A stretch of 64,000 nt of DNA from Tridacna crocea (GCA_943736015.1 OX031061.1:15695290-15759289); one strand, 5' to 3'; shown: positions 22,047-31,958, numbered from the stretch's first letter. Made by a program: numbers and translations. Notes: generated by a model from the letters alone, not told the origin.

Positions 22047-22671
22047 ACGATAGTTTTACAAAGATCGGAAATGAAAAGAGCGTAAAAGAAATTTCACACA
22101 CTAAACACCACTTACAAGCTTACACGTACATATACACAAATATAGTCATATATACAAATAGAAATACAATGTTAAAAAATAAAAACCTGGTCACATATTT
22201 ACCCCCTTTTACGAAAATGACACCAGCCATTTCAAAGATTATCTGCAAAGAAAGAAAGGTCTTAGATTTCATTAAATAAACTTGGGAAAAAAATCAAGAT
22301 AGATAACTTTATGAACCATGGACATCGTCGTTCTAGTTCACATTGGGCTAAAACCTGGAAAAACAATTTAATTAATAAAATAGAGCTGTTTTTCTCGCAA
22401 GATCTGATCCTCCTCAGATCTGGGAAATGCTGAAAAAGCTCCACCCCTAAAACAAATATATGAGAAGGATAATACGTAGAACATTTAAACATCAACCTAT
22501 GAAGGTGAAATGCAAGGGAATAAACGAATCCCAGACAGAGAAAGGAGAACAGTATGAAGAATATTTTTCGAGAAGCTGAAAAAAAAATAGACGAAAAATT
22601 ATCTACACAAAAATTTCCCAGTCCAGCATGTCTCGAGTAGAGCTGACAATAGGAGCAACCCATTCCCCCAA
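22047..22671. other. unannotated stretch
   Basis: No gene or repeat family was recognised. The open frame at 22663-22262 (-) has no recognisable domain. Confidence 0.3.
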
Positions 22672-22783
22672 CCTTCAGTCTGAAGGGTCTGCTCCGATGC
22701 TATTTTTGTGACTGGTCTTCGCAGACCTGTATGCGAAGACCAGTCACAAAAATAGCATCGGAGAAGACACCTTCAGACTGAAT
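22672..22783. mobile_element. palindromic element, short form of the foldback at 24990
   Basis: Two arms of about 50 bp (TTCAGTCTGAAGG ... GTGACTGGTCTTCGC and its complement) abut around AGACCTGTATG. The same arm ends define the larger foldback in intron 1 of the PAFAH1B gene. Confidence 0.8.
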
Positions 22784-22921
22784 GTACCCATCCCCTCTAT
22801 CTTTCGGGTGGTCTACGGTTTCGAATGGGACGAGGTGATCTTGGATTGGGCGACTGATTCGAATCTAAAGAACTGTCAAACAAATTCCTGGTTCTCAGAT
22901 CTTGCTCTGGGTCAGGCTGTC

Positions 22922-23150
22922 TTAACCCTTTACCAAACGACAAAATTTTAGACTTGTCCAAATTCAAAGCATTTGCAGACGACAAAATATATGTAACTCA
23001 AAAATTGAAAGTTGTTTCCAGCAGGATAGAAAACATTGTGGGAAAAGGAGAAAATGCTGGTTACCAGCATTTTCTCCTTTTCACACAGTGTTTTCAAAAA
23101 TCTTCTATCTCTGGATCGTAAAAACCTGGGCTTGTTTGGTAAAGGGTTAA
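22922..23150 (-). mobile_element. TTAA hairpin MITE A4 (complete)
   Basis: The 229-bp unit starts TTAACCCTTTACCAAACGAC (R end) and ends GTTTGGTAAAGGGTTAA (L end). The central hairpin is GGAAAAGGAGAAAATGCTGG / CCAGCATTTTCTCCTTTTC. It is one of the best-preserved copies and is used here as a reference. Confidence 0.9.
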
Positions 23151-23199
23151 ATCAGTCCCGGGAGGTGAAATAGATGTGGTTTGGGAAGCTGTACGCTCT

Positions 23200-23832
23200 A
23201 CTGATTCATAGTAGGTTCGAGCTCCTGAAAAACCTGAAGAATACCGTCTCCGTGGAATGATATACCTCCCTTATTGTAGCTGTCCACTTTCTGGCTTCTG
23301 ATGCTGCGGCTCTGTATGCATATTCAATCCTCCTTTTAAGCTGTGCCGCATAGGTTTTGCCGATCGGCAGTGCAATCATCCGGGGTGCCTTTACTAGTAC
23401 CGAGGTAGGCGTCGACCGGAATCCTAGTATCCTGATGCTGCGGCTCTGTATGCATATTCAAGCCTCCTTTTAAGCTGTGCCGCATAGGTTTGCCGATCGG
23501 CAGTGCAATCATCCGGGGTGCTTTTACTAGTACCGAGGTAGGCCATGGTCGACCGGAATCCTAGTGTGCCAACCAAACATGAAATAAATAAGGCGAGAAA
23601 CCAGTTGCGTCATTTCCGGTAGAGTTATAAGCGTGAACAAGCACAGTGTCAAATGCCTTCCAGTAATTTTCTGTCATCTGTCAGGGTTCCGAGCATTCTG
23701 GGTAAGGTCTGTTTGAACCTCTCCGCCGAGCCGTTTCCCATAGGATTATATGTAGAGGTTCTGGATGCCCTTTTCCCTGTAACGTTACACAGTTCCTTTA
23801 TAACGATACTCTCAAAATTATGACCCTGGACC
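23200..23832 (-). pseudogene. gypsy integrase fragment with internal tandem duplication
   Basis: On the minus strand it opens with QGHNFESIVIKELC (the second catalytic D lies just outside). It then has STYNPMGNGSAERF with the catalytic E, a degraded AYNSTGNDATGFSPY-like block, and the post-core ALPIGKTYAAQLKRR ... EYAYRAAAS helix. A segment of about 136 bp containing that helix is duplicated in tandem (23296-23430 and 23431-23569). It differs in sequence from both gypsy elements above. No LTR was found beside it. Confidence 0.75.
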
Positions 23833-23913
23833 CCGTTTCACCAAGGTAGTTACGAACAAAATTTGCCTAAATTTTACGTAACAAGTATAGCGTTTTACGT
23901 AACTATAGTATAG

Positions 23914-24135
23914 TGGCCCTTTCCCAAACACGTCCTGGTTTTTACGTGTCTGCAGTAAAAGTCGTTTGAAAACACTGTGGGAAAAGGAGAAATTGTAACG
24001 AGCAATTTCTCCTTTTCCCACAGTGTTTTCTTCCCTTTTTGAGAACTTTCTGTAATTTTCTCTAAGTTTAAAATTGTCGTCTGCCAACTCTTTCGGTTTG
24101 GAAGGGTCCAAAATGTGTTGTTGGGCAAGAGTTAA
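23914..24135 (+). mobile_element. TTAA hairpin MITE, C-type core (copy A5)
   Basis: It contains CCCTTTCCCAAACACG, the hairpin GGAGAAATTG / CAATTTCTCC inside GGAAAAGG arms, and ends GGGCAAGAGTTAA. It belongs to the same subfamily as 25928-26155. Confidence 0.75.
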
Positions 24136-24669
24136 ACTCATCTGCTGCGATATAACCACAGTATCATTGAATATTTTTGAAAACTATTGCGAACAATCAA
24201 AGCTTTCCTGGAAATTTTATGTAGTTAATTTGAAAAGCCAAAATTTCCAAGCAACTTTGATTTATCGCAATAGGTTTCTAAGATAATCGTGATAGTTATG
24301 TCGTACCCCGTAACGGTTTTATGCCTACTATTGTAACGTAATGTTCAGTCTGATCTTGGATCTACACTCCCGGATTCAGAAATATTTTATTTCTACCCCC
24401 ACCCCCGCCCCAATAAAAAAAATAATGAATAAAGTAGCATAATTTGGACTTTTAAGATTGGCTTGAAAGCTTCATTAATTTATTGAGCAAGTTAAGTGTT
24501 AAAGAATGCCATTTCAGCATGGCAAATGAACGCCGCAAAATAATACAACTTCATCGCCCGTGCTCTCTTCACCGCCATCTGTCTTCCGGTATCTGTATTG
24601 ATCGCTACATATAATTAACTAAAGTCTCACCTCACATTGCGTTGCACTTCATTATTTAATCCCCTAAAA

Positions 24670-24735
24670 ATGAATCCAGCTGCGGATCCCCAACCTGTGA
24701 TAGACGTGCAGGGAGATGACAGATGGATGAGCCAG
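24670..24735 (+). CDS. PAFAH1B2: PAFAH1B2-like exon 1 (start)
   Basis: Starts at ATG (24670). It encodes 22 residues beginning MNPAADPQP and ending GDDRWMSQ, matching the conserved N-terminus. Donor CCAG|GTATTTG. Confidence 0.88.
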
Positions 24736-27700
24736 GTATTTGTTGGCGAAACTATTTTAGCCGTAATTCTATCATAGCATCCGGATAGTACGGGTATTCG
24801 GCGTAGAAATATCATTCGATACTAAAATAAATCAAGGGAGAAAAGTTTGTCTCCAACTCTCACCTCTGGTCCCAACGGACTGCCGTTGCCGTTGCCTCTT
24901 ACCGGCAATCATCAATTTACCTCGTCGCTAAAGAAGAAAATCAAGGGAGAAAAGTGTGCCAGAGTCGGCACTCGAACTCACCCCCCATACCTTCAGTCTG
25001 AAGGTGTCTGCTCCGATGCTATTTTTGTGACTGGTCTTCGCATTCCCCTTCATATCAGCCATTCATTAAACCCTTCTGGAAAAAATACGATGTTACCCGC
25101 ATCTTTTCGAACGGCTCAATGCGACAAAATTTCCAATGACAGCTAATAAAATGGGTATGGATCGTTAGATAAATGATTAATCTTTAAGAGCACACAAAAT
25201 GTGCTGCAAAATACCAATTAAATTAATGGGAATTTACCTTTTTCCCAACGTAAATAAATCCAGCGTAATTTGTAAACAACTAACACGGCGACTTCCGTTA
25301 GTCAGGCATGGGCACTCAACGGAATTTGAAATTTGTACAGTCCGGTTCCCTAACCCTATACAGCCAAGTTCGATCAAGGTGCGTTTGTTTACAGCAAAAT
25401 TCACAACTAAACCATCCTGTAGCGTGTCAGAGATACTGCGATTTCTGCCGAGACATGCGCATTGAAAAGATCACCATGTTTTGATTTCTGGTGAAGTAGG
25501 TCAACGATTATTTACGTTGAAAAATACAGATTTGCACAAAGGTAAGAGTTGGATATGAACTAACACCAGTTTTTTTGTAAAGATTAATCATTTATCTAAC
25601 GATCCATGCCCATTTTATTAGTTGTCATTTGAAATTCTGTCGCATAGAGCCGTTCGAAAAGATGCGGGTAAAATTGTATTTTTTCCATACGGGTTCAATG
25701 AATGGCTGATATGAAGGTGTTTGCGAAGACCAGTCACAAAAATAGCATCGGAGCAGACACCTTCAGACTGAAGGTAACTACCCCATAGCACAGCAGCTCT
25801 ACTACTTTCAGTCTGAAGAGTTGGTCTGATGTTATTTAAGTGACTAGGACTCCGCGCCACTTCTAACCAGCCCTTCTTTAAGAACATCTGGAGAATTCAA
25901 AATCTTACCTGTCATCTTTCAGTCTGCTTAACCCTTTCCCAAACAAGCTCTTGTGTTTACGTGTCTGCAGGACAAGTCTTTTGAAAACACTGAGGGAAAA
26001 GGAGAAATTGCTCGTAACGAGCAATTTCTCCTTTTCCCACAGTGTTTTCTGCCCGATCAGATAACTATCTGCCATTGTTATGAAAGTTAAAATTGTCGTC
26101 TGCAAACTCTTTCAGTTTGGAAGAGTCTGAAATTTGTCGTTTGGGAAAGGGTTAATATGTCTTTAATCTGCTTGTCAGCTGTGAAAAAGGACATAAATCA
26201 ATAGATAGATGATTTAACTTCATCTTTACATTAGATGAAATGCAAAGTTTTCGTTCATATTTGTAATTTACCATTTATTTGACATAAACATGTCTGGCAA
26301 ATTTATAAACAAACACTCATTATATTCAGCAGTGATGCACCCAGTACGCAGCATTACCCATTTATTTCTGAGAATGCATTCTTAAGTAAAACCTGCTTTT
26401 TTTACTGTAATGCATGCATTTTTAAAAGCACATTGCGCAGTGCTGAAAATTTTAACACGGTCTCAAAACTATTGTGTCAAAGAAATACTACTAGTGTAAG
26501 GGAAAACACTTTCTCATAAAGAGGTCGCAGGATTTCCCAAGGTGCAATGACATTATTCGATGACATCATAAATCAAAAAGTTACAGTCCAATTAATTCAA
26601 TTGGAGAAATGATTGTAGATTACTCAATATTGTTGAACATTTCAGCACAAAAGATTTGTTCAGGAAACAAAGGAAAAGGAGCCTGAAGTTTTGTTCATTG
26701 GAGACTTACTTGTGCAGGAACTAACAGTGTCAAAGGTGAGATTCAACCCCCTTGTCACACCATCTCGAATAATTATTTACCTCTACTTTTAATGACTTTG
26801 AGAGAGAAAGCTTTTAAAAAGAGTGGATTGCGGGAAAAGTAGAAAATGCTAGTAACCAGCAAAATTTGAAAAAAAAATTCGGAAAAGAAGAATTTTTTTC
26901 CCACAGTGTTTTCTACCCTATCAGAGAAGTTCAGCTCTTTTGTACCATATTTAACCCATTACCACACAATCCCTACTTTTGACCCCCCTGAGAAAGAAGC
27001 CTCTTGAAAACACTGTAGGAAAAGGAGAAAATGCTGGTAACCAGCATTTTCTCCTTTTCCCACAGTGTTTTCTACCCTTCCCAGAACAAATTTCAACTTT
27101 TCAATCACCTTCATTATGTCGTCTGCAAATGCTGTCAATTTGAACCAGCTTAAAATTTTGTCGTTTGGTAAGGAGTTAAATCTGTTGTCTGTAAATGCTT
27201 TCAAATTAGAAGTATCCAAGATTTGTTATTTGGATTTAGGACTTAACCCTTTACCACACAACAAATTTTACACCTATTCAGAATGAAAGCATTCCAGAGA
27301 AAGTTTTCATGATGGCTCAAAGCATACAATGTTCCTTCGATAAAGTAGAAAAGTTTTTATAAGTTTGGATTGTGTGGTAAAGAGTTAGCTCTTTACCAAT
27401 CCTAACTTTTTAATGCCCATGAGAAAGAAAGCTTTTGAAAAGATTGTAGGAAAAGTATTTTCTCCATTTCCCACTATGTTTTTTTACCCATGTCAAATCA
27501 GATTTAAATTTTTGATTCACATCTATTTTGTCGTCTGCAAATGCGCTCAATTTGGACTAGTCCAAAACATTGTTGTTTGTTAAAGAGTTAACTCATTACC
27601 AAACAAAATTATTTTTAGGGTTGTCCAAATTGAAAGCATTTGCAGACGCCAAAATAAAAGTGACTGAAAGTTTTAAAGTTGTTTTGTGAATGGCAGAAAA

Positions 27701-30700
27701 CATCGTGAGAAAAGGAGAAAATCCTGGTTACCAGCATTTTCTCCTTTTCCCACAATCTTTTCTGAAGACTTCTTTCTTTTTCGTTGTCAAAAGTAGGGAT
27801 TGTATGGTAACAGGTGAAATGAACATCACAATGATTAAATGAAAGTATCAGCATTAAGAAATGTCGCACGTGAATTTGGTTCCATAAACACAGCGCAAGG
27901 AAAGTTTGGTAAAATCTGCAAGATTCCATGAATAGTGATGTCATTCTGTATGCCGGTAAAGTAAGTTAGTGAGTTACACAGAGGAGGTTTAGAACATCTC
28001 TGTGATGAATCATACCAGTCTAGCCATCTAATGATTGTGGGTCTATAGTAGCCACTTTTTGTACCAAATAACTTGATAATGAGGTAGACTGGTACCTTGA
28101 CATACATAATATTGACCAATAGCAAAAAGTTTCGGCCCAGGTCAGCCTGCGCAGATTGCGCAGGCTGACCTGGGCCAGAACTTTTTGCAGATGCATTAAG
28201 CCCCCTTTTTCTAGAGAGAATGGCCCAAATATTTTTGTTTTCAGGTATGGAAGACCATGTTCGAACCATTACATTGCCTTAATTTTGGAATCGGGGGAGA
28301 CCAAACGCAAAACGTGTTGTGGAGAATTATGAACGGTGAACTAGACTGTCTTCAGCCAAAGGTAAATTAGCCACAATGTTTTCCAAAGGCTCCTATGTAT
28401 ACAAGCTATGTGTAGAAATGAGTATCTATGAAGTAAAGGGTTAAAAATCCAGACTGTGTCCTAAATGGTTGATAACGAGGAAATCCTTTTCTAAAAGACA
28501 AATTTAAGATTCTTCAGAATCCAAATCATAATTATAGATGGCAAATTTGAAATTGGTACAAATGTGCTGAACTTCTTTGATGGGATTGGAAAATAATGTC
28601 GGAGAAAGAAATAGTGCTGATTACAAGTATTTTCTTCTTTTTCCACAATGTTTTCAAAGATGTTGTTCAGGAGTGGGGTTGTGTTGTAAAAGCCTAGGCT
28701 GGCCAAGACAGCTTTGACGGTGGTTAGTGTATTGGACTTGTGACAGGGTAAGTTCGATACCCAGTTGAAGCACATCTGATGCATGCGAGAAAGTATCACA
28801 TATTTGGAAAGTAAGTTGTGTCAGTACTGGTGTTAGAAAGCCAGAAACCATTATGTGTACATGCAATGTTCGCTGTGAAATGACCTAAGAAGTTGAATTG
28901 GCATTTAAACTTGTACGAAACAATCCTTCTTTTTTACGACCCCGAGATAGAGGCTTTTTGAAAACATTGTGGGAAAAAGGAGAAAATGCTGATAGCCAGC
29001 ATTTTCTCTTTTTCCAACAATGTTTTCTACCCTGTTGGAAACAAATTTCAATTTTTGAGATATGTTTATTTATTTTGTCTGCAAGTGCTTTCAGTTTGGA
29101 CCAGTCTAAAATTTTGTGGTTGGGTAAAGAGTTAACTCTTTACCACACGAGAAAATTTTAGACCGGTCCAAATTGAAAGCATTTGCAGACGACAAAATAA
29201 AGGTGACTGAAAAATTGAAATTTGTTCTGGGAAGGGTAGAAAACACTGTGGGAAAAGGAGAAAATGCTGGTTACCAGCATTTTCTCCTTTTCCCACAGTG
29301 TTTTCAAAAGGCTTCTTTCTCAGGGGCGTCAAAAGTAGGGATTGTGTGGTAATGGGTTAACTCCAATTTAGCCAATCATTGGTAAATGTTCATACTACTG
29401 TCTGCCTTGTCTCATCCTTTGTTTATCTACTTATTCTATACTCCATTTTCAGGTTATAGTGCTTTTAGTTGGAACCAATAATTATGATCACACTGCCGAG
29501 CAGGTTGTTGGTGGAATTCTCGAAATTGTTACGCAAATAACAAATAAGCAACCACAAGCTCAGCTGATTGTCATGGTAACAGATTTTGTTATAGCTGAGA
29601 TTTTCATCTCTTCAATTCAGTTATTTTTAATTCCTTTTTTAGGTATTTTTCATCTCTTCAATTCAGTTATTTTTAATTCCTTTTTTAGGCATTTATGTCG
29701 AAATATTTTTCCTTTACTTTAGGCCTTTTTAACCTCTTAAAGGTGTATATCTAGAATTTTCACATCCCACCAAATCAAAAAATATTTATATCACTGAATT
29801 TTATATGAAAAACAATACAAATCGTTAATAATTAACAATCATAGAATTACAAAAGGATTATTATTTTGAGGTAACTTTTCTGGTGTTTTCATTTGTTTCT
29901 CACAGTGTACGAAAATGTTTTTCACCTCACTCAACCTTTGGTCTTAGGCTAAATTGAATTTTCTGGTGGTGCTAAAATATAATACAAGCGCCATGAAAAT
30001 TACTACTGTTTATCTCATGCTTTTGGTAGGATATTGAGAAATAGTGGTGAAAATATTTTTCAATATTCCATGGGTACAACCACTGAAAATACCATTTTTT
30101 AAATTCTAGTTACCTGGGTAAAACTCAAAACCAGATGGAAATATGAGGTCATTTAAGTTACGTTTGTTGCGCTTGACATAATATTGTGATGCATTGCTAT
30201 GCGGAGGTGGATGCCACAAAGAATAACCAAAAAGACCTGTACTGGATTTTGATAAAGTTCCTCTATGAAAGGGTTAAAAGCATGAAAAAAATAGAATATT
30301 TGTTTTTTTACAGTGAAAGATCAAAATTCATTTCATAGGGTGAACACCATCAGTAATATTTTCAAACCCCAACTCATGAAAATATTACCGTTGATGTTCA
30401 CTTGATGAAATAAATTTCAATCTTTCACCTAAAAAAGCAAATATCCTCTGTATATTATTCCATATTTATCATTCTTTTAGGGTTTACCACCACGAGGGGA
30501 AAACCCAAATCCGCTGCGTACAAAAGTTGAAGATGTCAACAAACGTCTACCAGAGCAGCTGACGGACATTCCAAACTGCACATTCCTTCCCACTGATCCA
30601 GCGTTGTTTGTCAGAAAAGGTGTTATAAGTCACACAGACATGTACGATTATCTTCATTTTACGGAGATAGGTTACCAGAAACTCTGTGAACCCTTATTAG

Positions 30701-30798
30701 AATGTGTTCAGGACCTCTTACAAGATTTTGTTAAAGTTGAAAACACTTCTCAAGACTCAGATTCACTTGCGGGTGACCTTGCAACAAAAGATCCCTGA
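24670..30798 (+). CDS. PAFAH1B2: platelet-activating factor acetylhydrolase 1B catalytic subunit (alpha1/alpha2 type)
   Basis: Five exons (24670-24735, 26646-26735, 28245-28361, 29453-29575, 30481-30798) join in phase 0 with GT-AG introns to 237 residues, close to the vertebrate 229-232. The family is a cytosolic SGNH hydrolase that removes the sn-2 acetyl of platelet-activating factor and binds LIS1 (PAFAH1B1). Diagnostic blocks are DVQGDDRWMSQ, KEKEPEVLFIGD, LNFGIGGD, NVLWRIMNGEL, LLVGTNNYDHTAE, LPPRGENPNPLR and TDMYDYLHF. The block II glycine, GTNN asparagine and Asp/His of DYLH are kept. The nucleophile position of GDS is leucine (GDLLVQ, codon TTA), so catalysis should be lost unless this is an error or allele. 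Introns are crowded with TTAA elements. The gene symbol is by family; the alpha1/alpha2 split is a vertebrate distinction. Confidence 0.93.
24990..25774. mobile_element. foldback element with ~200-bp arms in intron 1
   Basis: The arm 24990-25195 is inverted at 25579-25774 (CTTCAGTCTGAAGGTGTCTG ... GATAAATGATTAATCTTT and complement), with a 383-bp unique spacer. The arm tips match the short palindrome at 22672-22783, and a further decayed piece follows at about 25806-25850. No transposase frame is seen. Confidence 0.8.
25928..26155 (+). mobile_element. TTAA hairpin MITE, C-type core (copy A6, complete)
   Basis: It starts TTAACCCTTTCCCAAACAAG and ends GTTTGGGAAAGGGTTAA. The hairpin core is GGAGAAATTGCTCG / CGAGCAATTTCTCC. 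It lies in intron 1 of the PAFAH1B gene. Confidence 0.9.
26646..26735 (+). CDS. PAFAH1B2: PAFAH1B2-like exon 2, carries GDL in place of GDS
   Basis: Acceptor ACATTTCAG, donor AAAG|GTGAG; 90 bp, 30 residues. It begins HKRFVQETKEKEPEVLF. The nucleophile elbow is IGDLLVQ rather than the family's GDSMVQ-like sequence, from TTA where TCA would give serine. Confidence 0.93.
26790..26940 (+). mobile_element. TTAA hairpin MITE A7, degenerate
   Basis: A decayed hairpin (GGGAAAAGTAGAAAATGCTAG ... TTTTTTTCCCACAGTG) lies without clear TTAA ends, directly upstream of A8 in intron 2. Confidence 0.55.
26951..27179 (+). mobile_element. TTAA hairpin MITE A8 (complete)
   Basis: It starts TTAACCCATTACCACACAAT (L) and ends TTGGTAAGGAGTTAA (R). 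It is the first of four neighbouring copies in intron 2. Confidence 0.9.
27243..27388 (-). mobile_element. TTAA hairpin MITE A9, core deleted
   Basis: R end first (TTAACCCTTTACCACACAAC), L end last (GATTGTGTGGTAAAGAGTTAG). The hairpin is gone. A 60-bp fragment of another R end precedes it (27180-27242). Confidence 0.75.
27385..27591 (+). mobile_element. TTAA hairpin MITE A10
   Basis: It shares the TTAG at 27385-27388 with A9. L end first (CTCTTTACCAATCCTAAC), R end last (GTTAAAGAGTTAA). The left hairpin arm is shortened (GGAAAAGTATTTTCTCC). Confidence 0.8.
27588..27818 (-). mobile_element. TTAA hairpin MITE A11
   Basis: It shares TTAA 27588-27591 with A10. R end first, L end last (GATTGTATGGTAACAGGTGAA, right TTAA mutated). 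Hairpin present. Confidence 0.8.
28020..28232 (+). mobile_element. hairpin repeat with GTCAGCCTGCGC core
   Basis: The hairpin at 28122-28188 pairs CAAAAAGTTTCGGCCCAGG / GGTCAGCCTGCGCA with its complement and is followed by GCAGATGCATTAAGCCCCCT. Related copies are at 31196-31360, 55509-55640 and, decayed, near 61370-61440 and 61540-61615. It ends 12 bp before the acceptor of PAFAH1B exon 3. Confidence 0.8.
28245..28361 (+). CDS. PAFAH1B2: PAFAH1B2-like exon 3
   Basis: Acceptor TTTTGTTTTCAG, donor CAAAG|GTAAAT; 117 bp, 39 residues. It contains EPLHCLNFGIGGDQTQNVLW, which includes the block II glycine, and MNGELDCLQPK. Confidence 0.93.
28372..28444 (-). mobile_element. TTAA hairpin MITE, B-type end fragment
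   Basis: It matches the outer part of the B copy (ACAATGTTTTCCAAAGGCTC ... TGAAGTAAAGGGTTAA). It starts only 11 bp after exon 3. Confidence 0.7.
28553..28700 (-). mobile_element. TTAA hairpin MITE A13, degenerate
   Basis: A weak core remains (AGAAAGAAATAGTGCTGATT ... TTTTCTTCTTTTTCCACAATG) in intron 3. The ends are not preserved. Confidence 0.5.
28710..28860 (+). mobile_element. tRNA-derived SINE (family 1) in intron 3
   Basis: A B-box-like GTAAGTTCGATACCC is followed by GATGCATGCGAGAAAG and GTTGTGTCAGTACTGGTG, shared with 1762-2016. Confidence 0.65.
28905..29135 (+). mobile_element. TTAA hairpin MITE A14
   Basis: L end first, R end last (GGTTGGGTAAAGAGTTAA), hairpin with minor mismatches. 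It shares its last TTAA with A15. Confidence 0.85.
29132..29360 (-). mobile_element. TTAA hairpin MITE A15 (complete)
   Basis: R end first (TTAACTCTTTACCACACGAG), L end last (GTGTGGTAATGGGTTAA). The hairpin arms are perfect over about 30 bp. A15 joins A14 R-end to R-end, 92 bp before exon 4. Confidence 0.9.
29453..29575 (+). CDS. PAFAH1B2: PAFAH1B2-like exon 4
   Basis: Acceptor CCATTTTCAG, donor CATG|GTAACA; 123 bp, 41 residues. VIVLLVGTNNYDHTAEQ carries the block III asparagine; KQPQAQLIVM follows. Confidence 0.93.
29598..29692 (+). repeat. 47-bp tandem duplication in intron 4
   Basis: The unit containing TTTTCATCTCTTCAATTCAG and TTTTTAATTCCTTTTTTAGG occurs twice head to tail. Each copy ends in a sequence resembling a splice acceptor (CCTTTTTTAG). 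Confidence 0.85.
30293..30446. mobile_element. palindromic MITE in intron 4
   Basis: The arms GAATATTTGTTTTTTTAC ... GTGAACACC and their near-complement span about 65 bp each, around a short loop near 30365. It ends 34 bp before exon 5. Confidence 0.7.
30481..30798 (+). CDS. PAFAH1B2: PAFAH1B2-like exon 5 (stop)
   Basis: Acceptor ATTCTTTTAG; 105 codons plus TGA. It starts GLPPRGENPNPLR; the catalytic Asp/His pair is in HTDMYDYLHF. The C-terminal 20 residues are an acidic, low-complexity tail longer than in vertebrates. Confidence 0.93.
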   Translation, partial: GLPPRGENPNPLRTKVEDVNKRLPEQLTDIPNCTFLPTDPALFVRKGVISHTDMYDYLHFTEIGYQKLCEPLLECVQDLLQDFVKVENTSQDSDSLAGDLATKDP

Positions 30799-31195
30799 AC
30801 TGTGCAAAGGTCGTGTCCTTGGTGATGAGTAACCTTTGACCTTTGGGTTCTTTTATTCGGTATTAAGTGTTGTAAGGCTCATGAAACTCAAAACAAGTGC
30901 TGCTGTGGCTTTTTATTGAGCATATTACGTACGTTGAGATTACTATACAGAGCGCCAGAGAGTGATAGTATTCTAATTCCATTATTTCACTTCAAAACCC
31001 TATTTTGTGGGTACTCATTAGAATCGTCTCGATGACATGATTCTGGTTAGCTCCAATAACATAGGGTTTAGTAAAGAATGGTTAGTATTTTCAATTTTGA
31101 AATCTAAATCATCCTTTCTATTCATCGGTCTGACTCTAGCGTATCAAACATATAAGCTACTGTCTGTGAGGCATTATACCAAGCAATCATTAATG
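30799..31195 (+). other. probable 3' UTR of the PAFAH1B2-like gene
   Basis: Sequence after the stop contains no other gene. I did not find a convincing AATAAA, so the polyadenylation site is not placed. Confidence 0.4.
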
Positions 31196-31360
31196 TAATT
31201 ATGGACCACTTTGTCGAACAATGGAATGGAGGTAGAATGGTCCTTTGACATGCAGAAAATTTACCAATAGCAAAAAGTGTTGATCCAGGTCAGCCTGCAC
31301 AACCCGTGCAGGCTGACATGTATCAATACTTTTTGCAGATGCATTGAAAGGTACATTTTC
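31196..31360 (+). mobile_element. hairpin repeat with GTCAGCCTGCAC core
   Basis: It is the second good copy of the family at 28020-28232. The hairpin at 31271-31336 is followed by GCAGATGCATTGAAAG. Confidence 0.75.
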
Positions 31361-31494
31361 ACAAAGCATGTGTTGTGATGTTTTGTACAGCTTGTTAAGT
31401 AGCATTTACGTTTTTATGTATCTGAATGTGGTATGTCCAAGGGAGGGGGGTTTATGATTCTCTGTTTTTCATCGTCAGAACATTCACTTTTTGC

Positions 31495-31723
31495 TTAACT
31501 CATTTCCAAATCACAGTATTTTAGGCTTGTCCAAATCGAAAGCATTTGTAGACGACGAAATTAAAGTGACTGGAAAATCAAAATTTGTTTTGGGAAGGGT
31601 AGAAAAAATTGTGAGAAAAGGAGAAAATGCTGGTTACCAACATTTTCTCCTTTTCCCACAGTGTTTTCTAAAGGCCTCCTTCTCAGGGTCATCAAATGTA
31701 GGGATTGTGTGGTAATGGGTTAA
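31495..31723 (-). mobile_element. TTAA hairpin MITE A16 (complete)
   Basis: R end first (TTAACTCATTTCCAAATCAC), L end last (GTGTGGTAATGGGTTAA), full hairpin, 229 bp. Confidence 0.88.
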
Positions 31724-31777
31724 AGTGAGAATAAAGTGCTATGGGGCACGTCTAGAAATTGTCATGGACAGTCAATC

Positions 31778-31958
31778 ACTTCTTTACCACACAACAAAAT
31801 TGTAGACTGGTCAAAATTGAAAACATTTGCAGACAACACCATTTTTTTGACTATGAAATTGATATTCCTTGTGCAAATGGTGGAAAACCTTGTTGGAAAA
31901 GGAGAAAATGCTGGTTACCAGGGTTGTAAAAATAAGGGATTGTTTGGTAAAGGGTTAA
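31778..31958 (-). mobile_element. TTAA hairpin MITE A17, right hairpin arm deleted
   Basis: R end first with mutated TTAA, one hairpin arm (GGAAAAGGAGAAAATGCTGG) then directly the L end (GATTGTTTGGTAAAGGGTTAA). Confidence 0.8.

Noticed and set aside
22922..23150. Perfect hairpins followed by T-runs as transcription terminators
   Set aside because: They are the centres of dispersed mobile elements present in introns and intergenic DNA alike, and animal genes do not use such terminators.
27835..28269. 144-codon minus-strand open frame
   Set aside because: It runs antisense through a hairpin repeat and PAFAH1B exon 3; it is a shadow frame.
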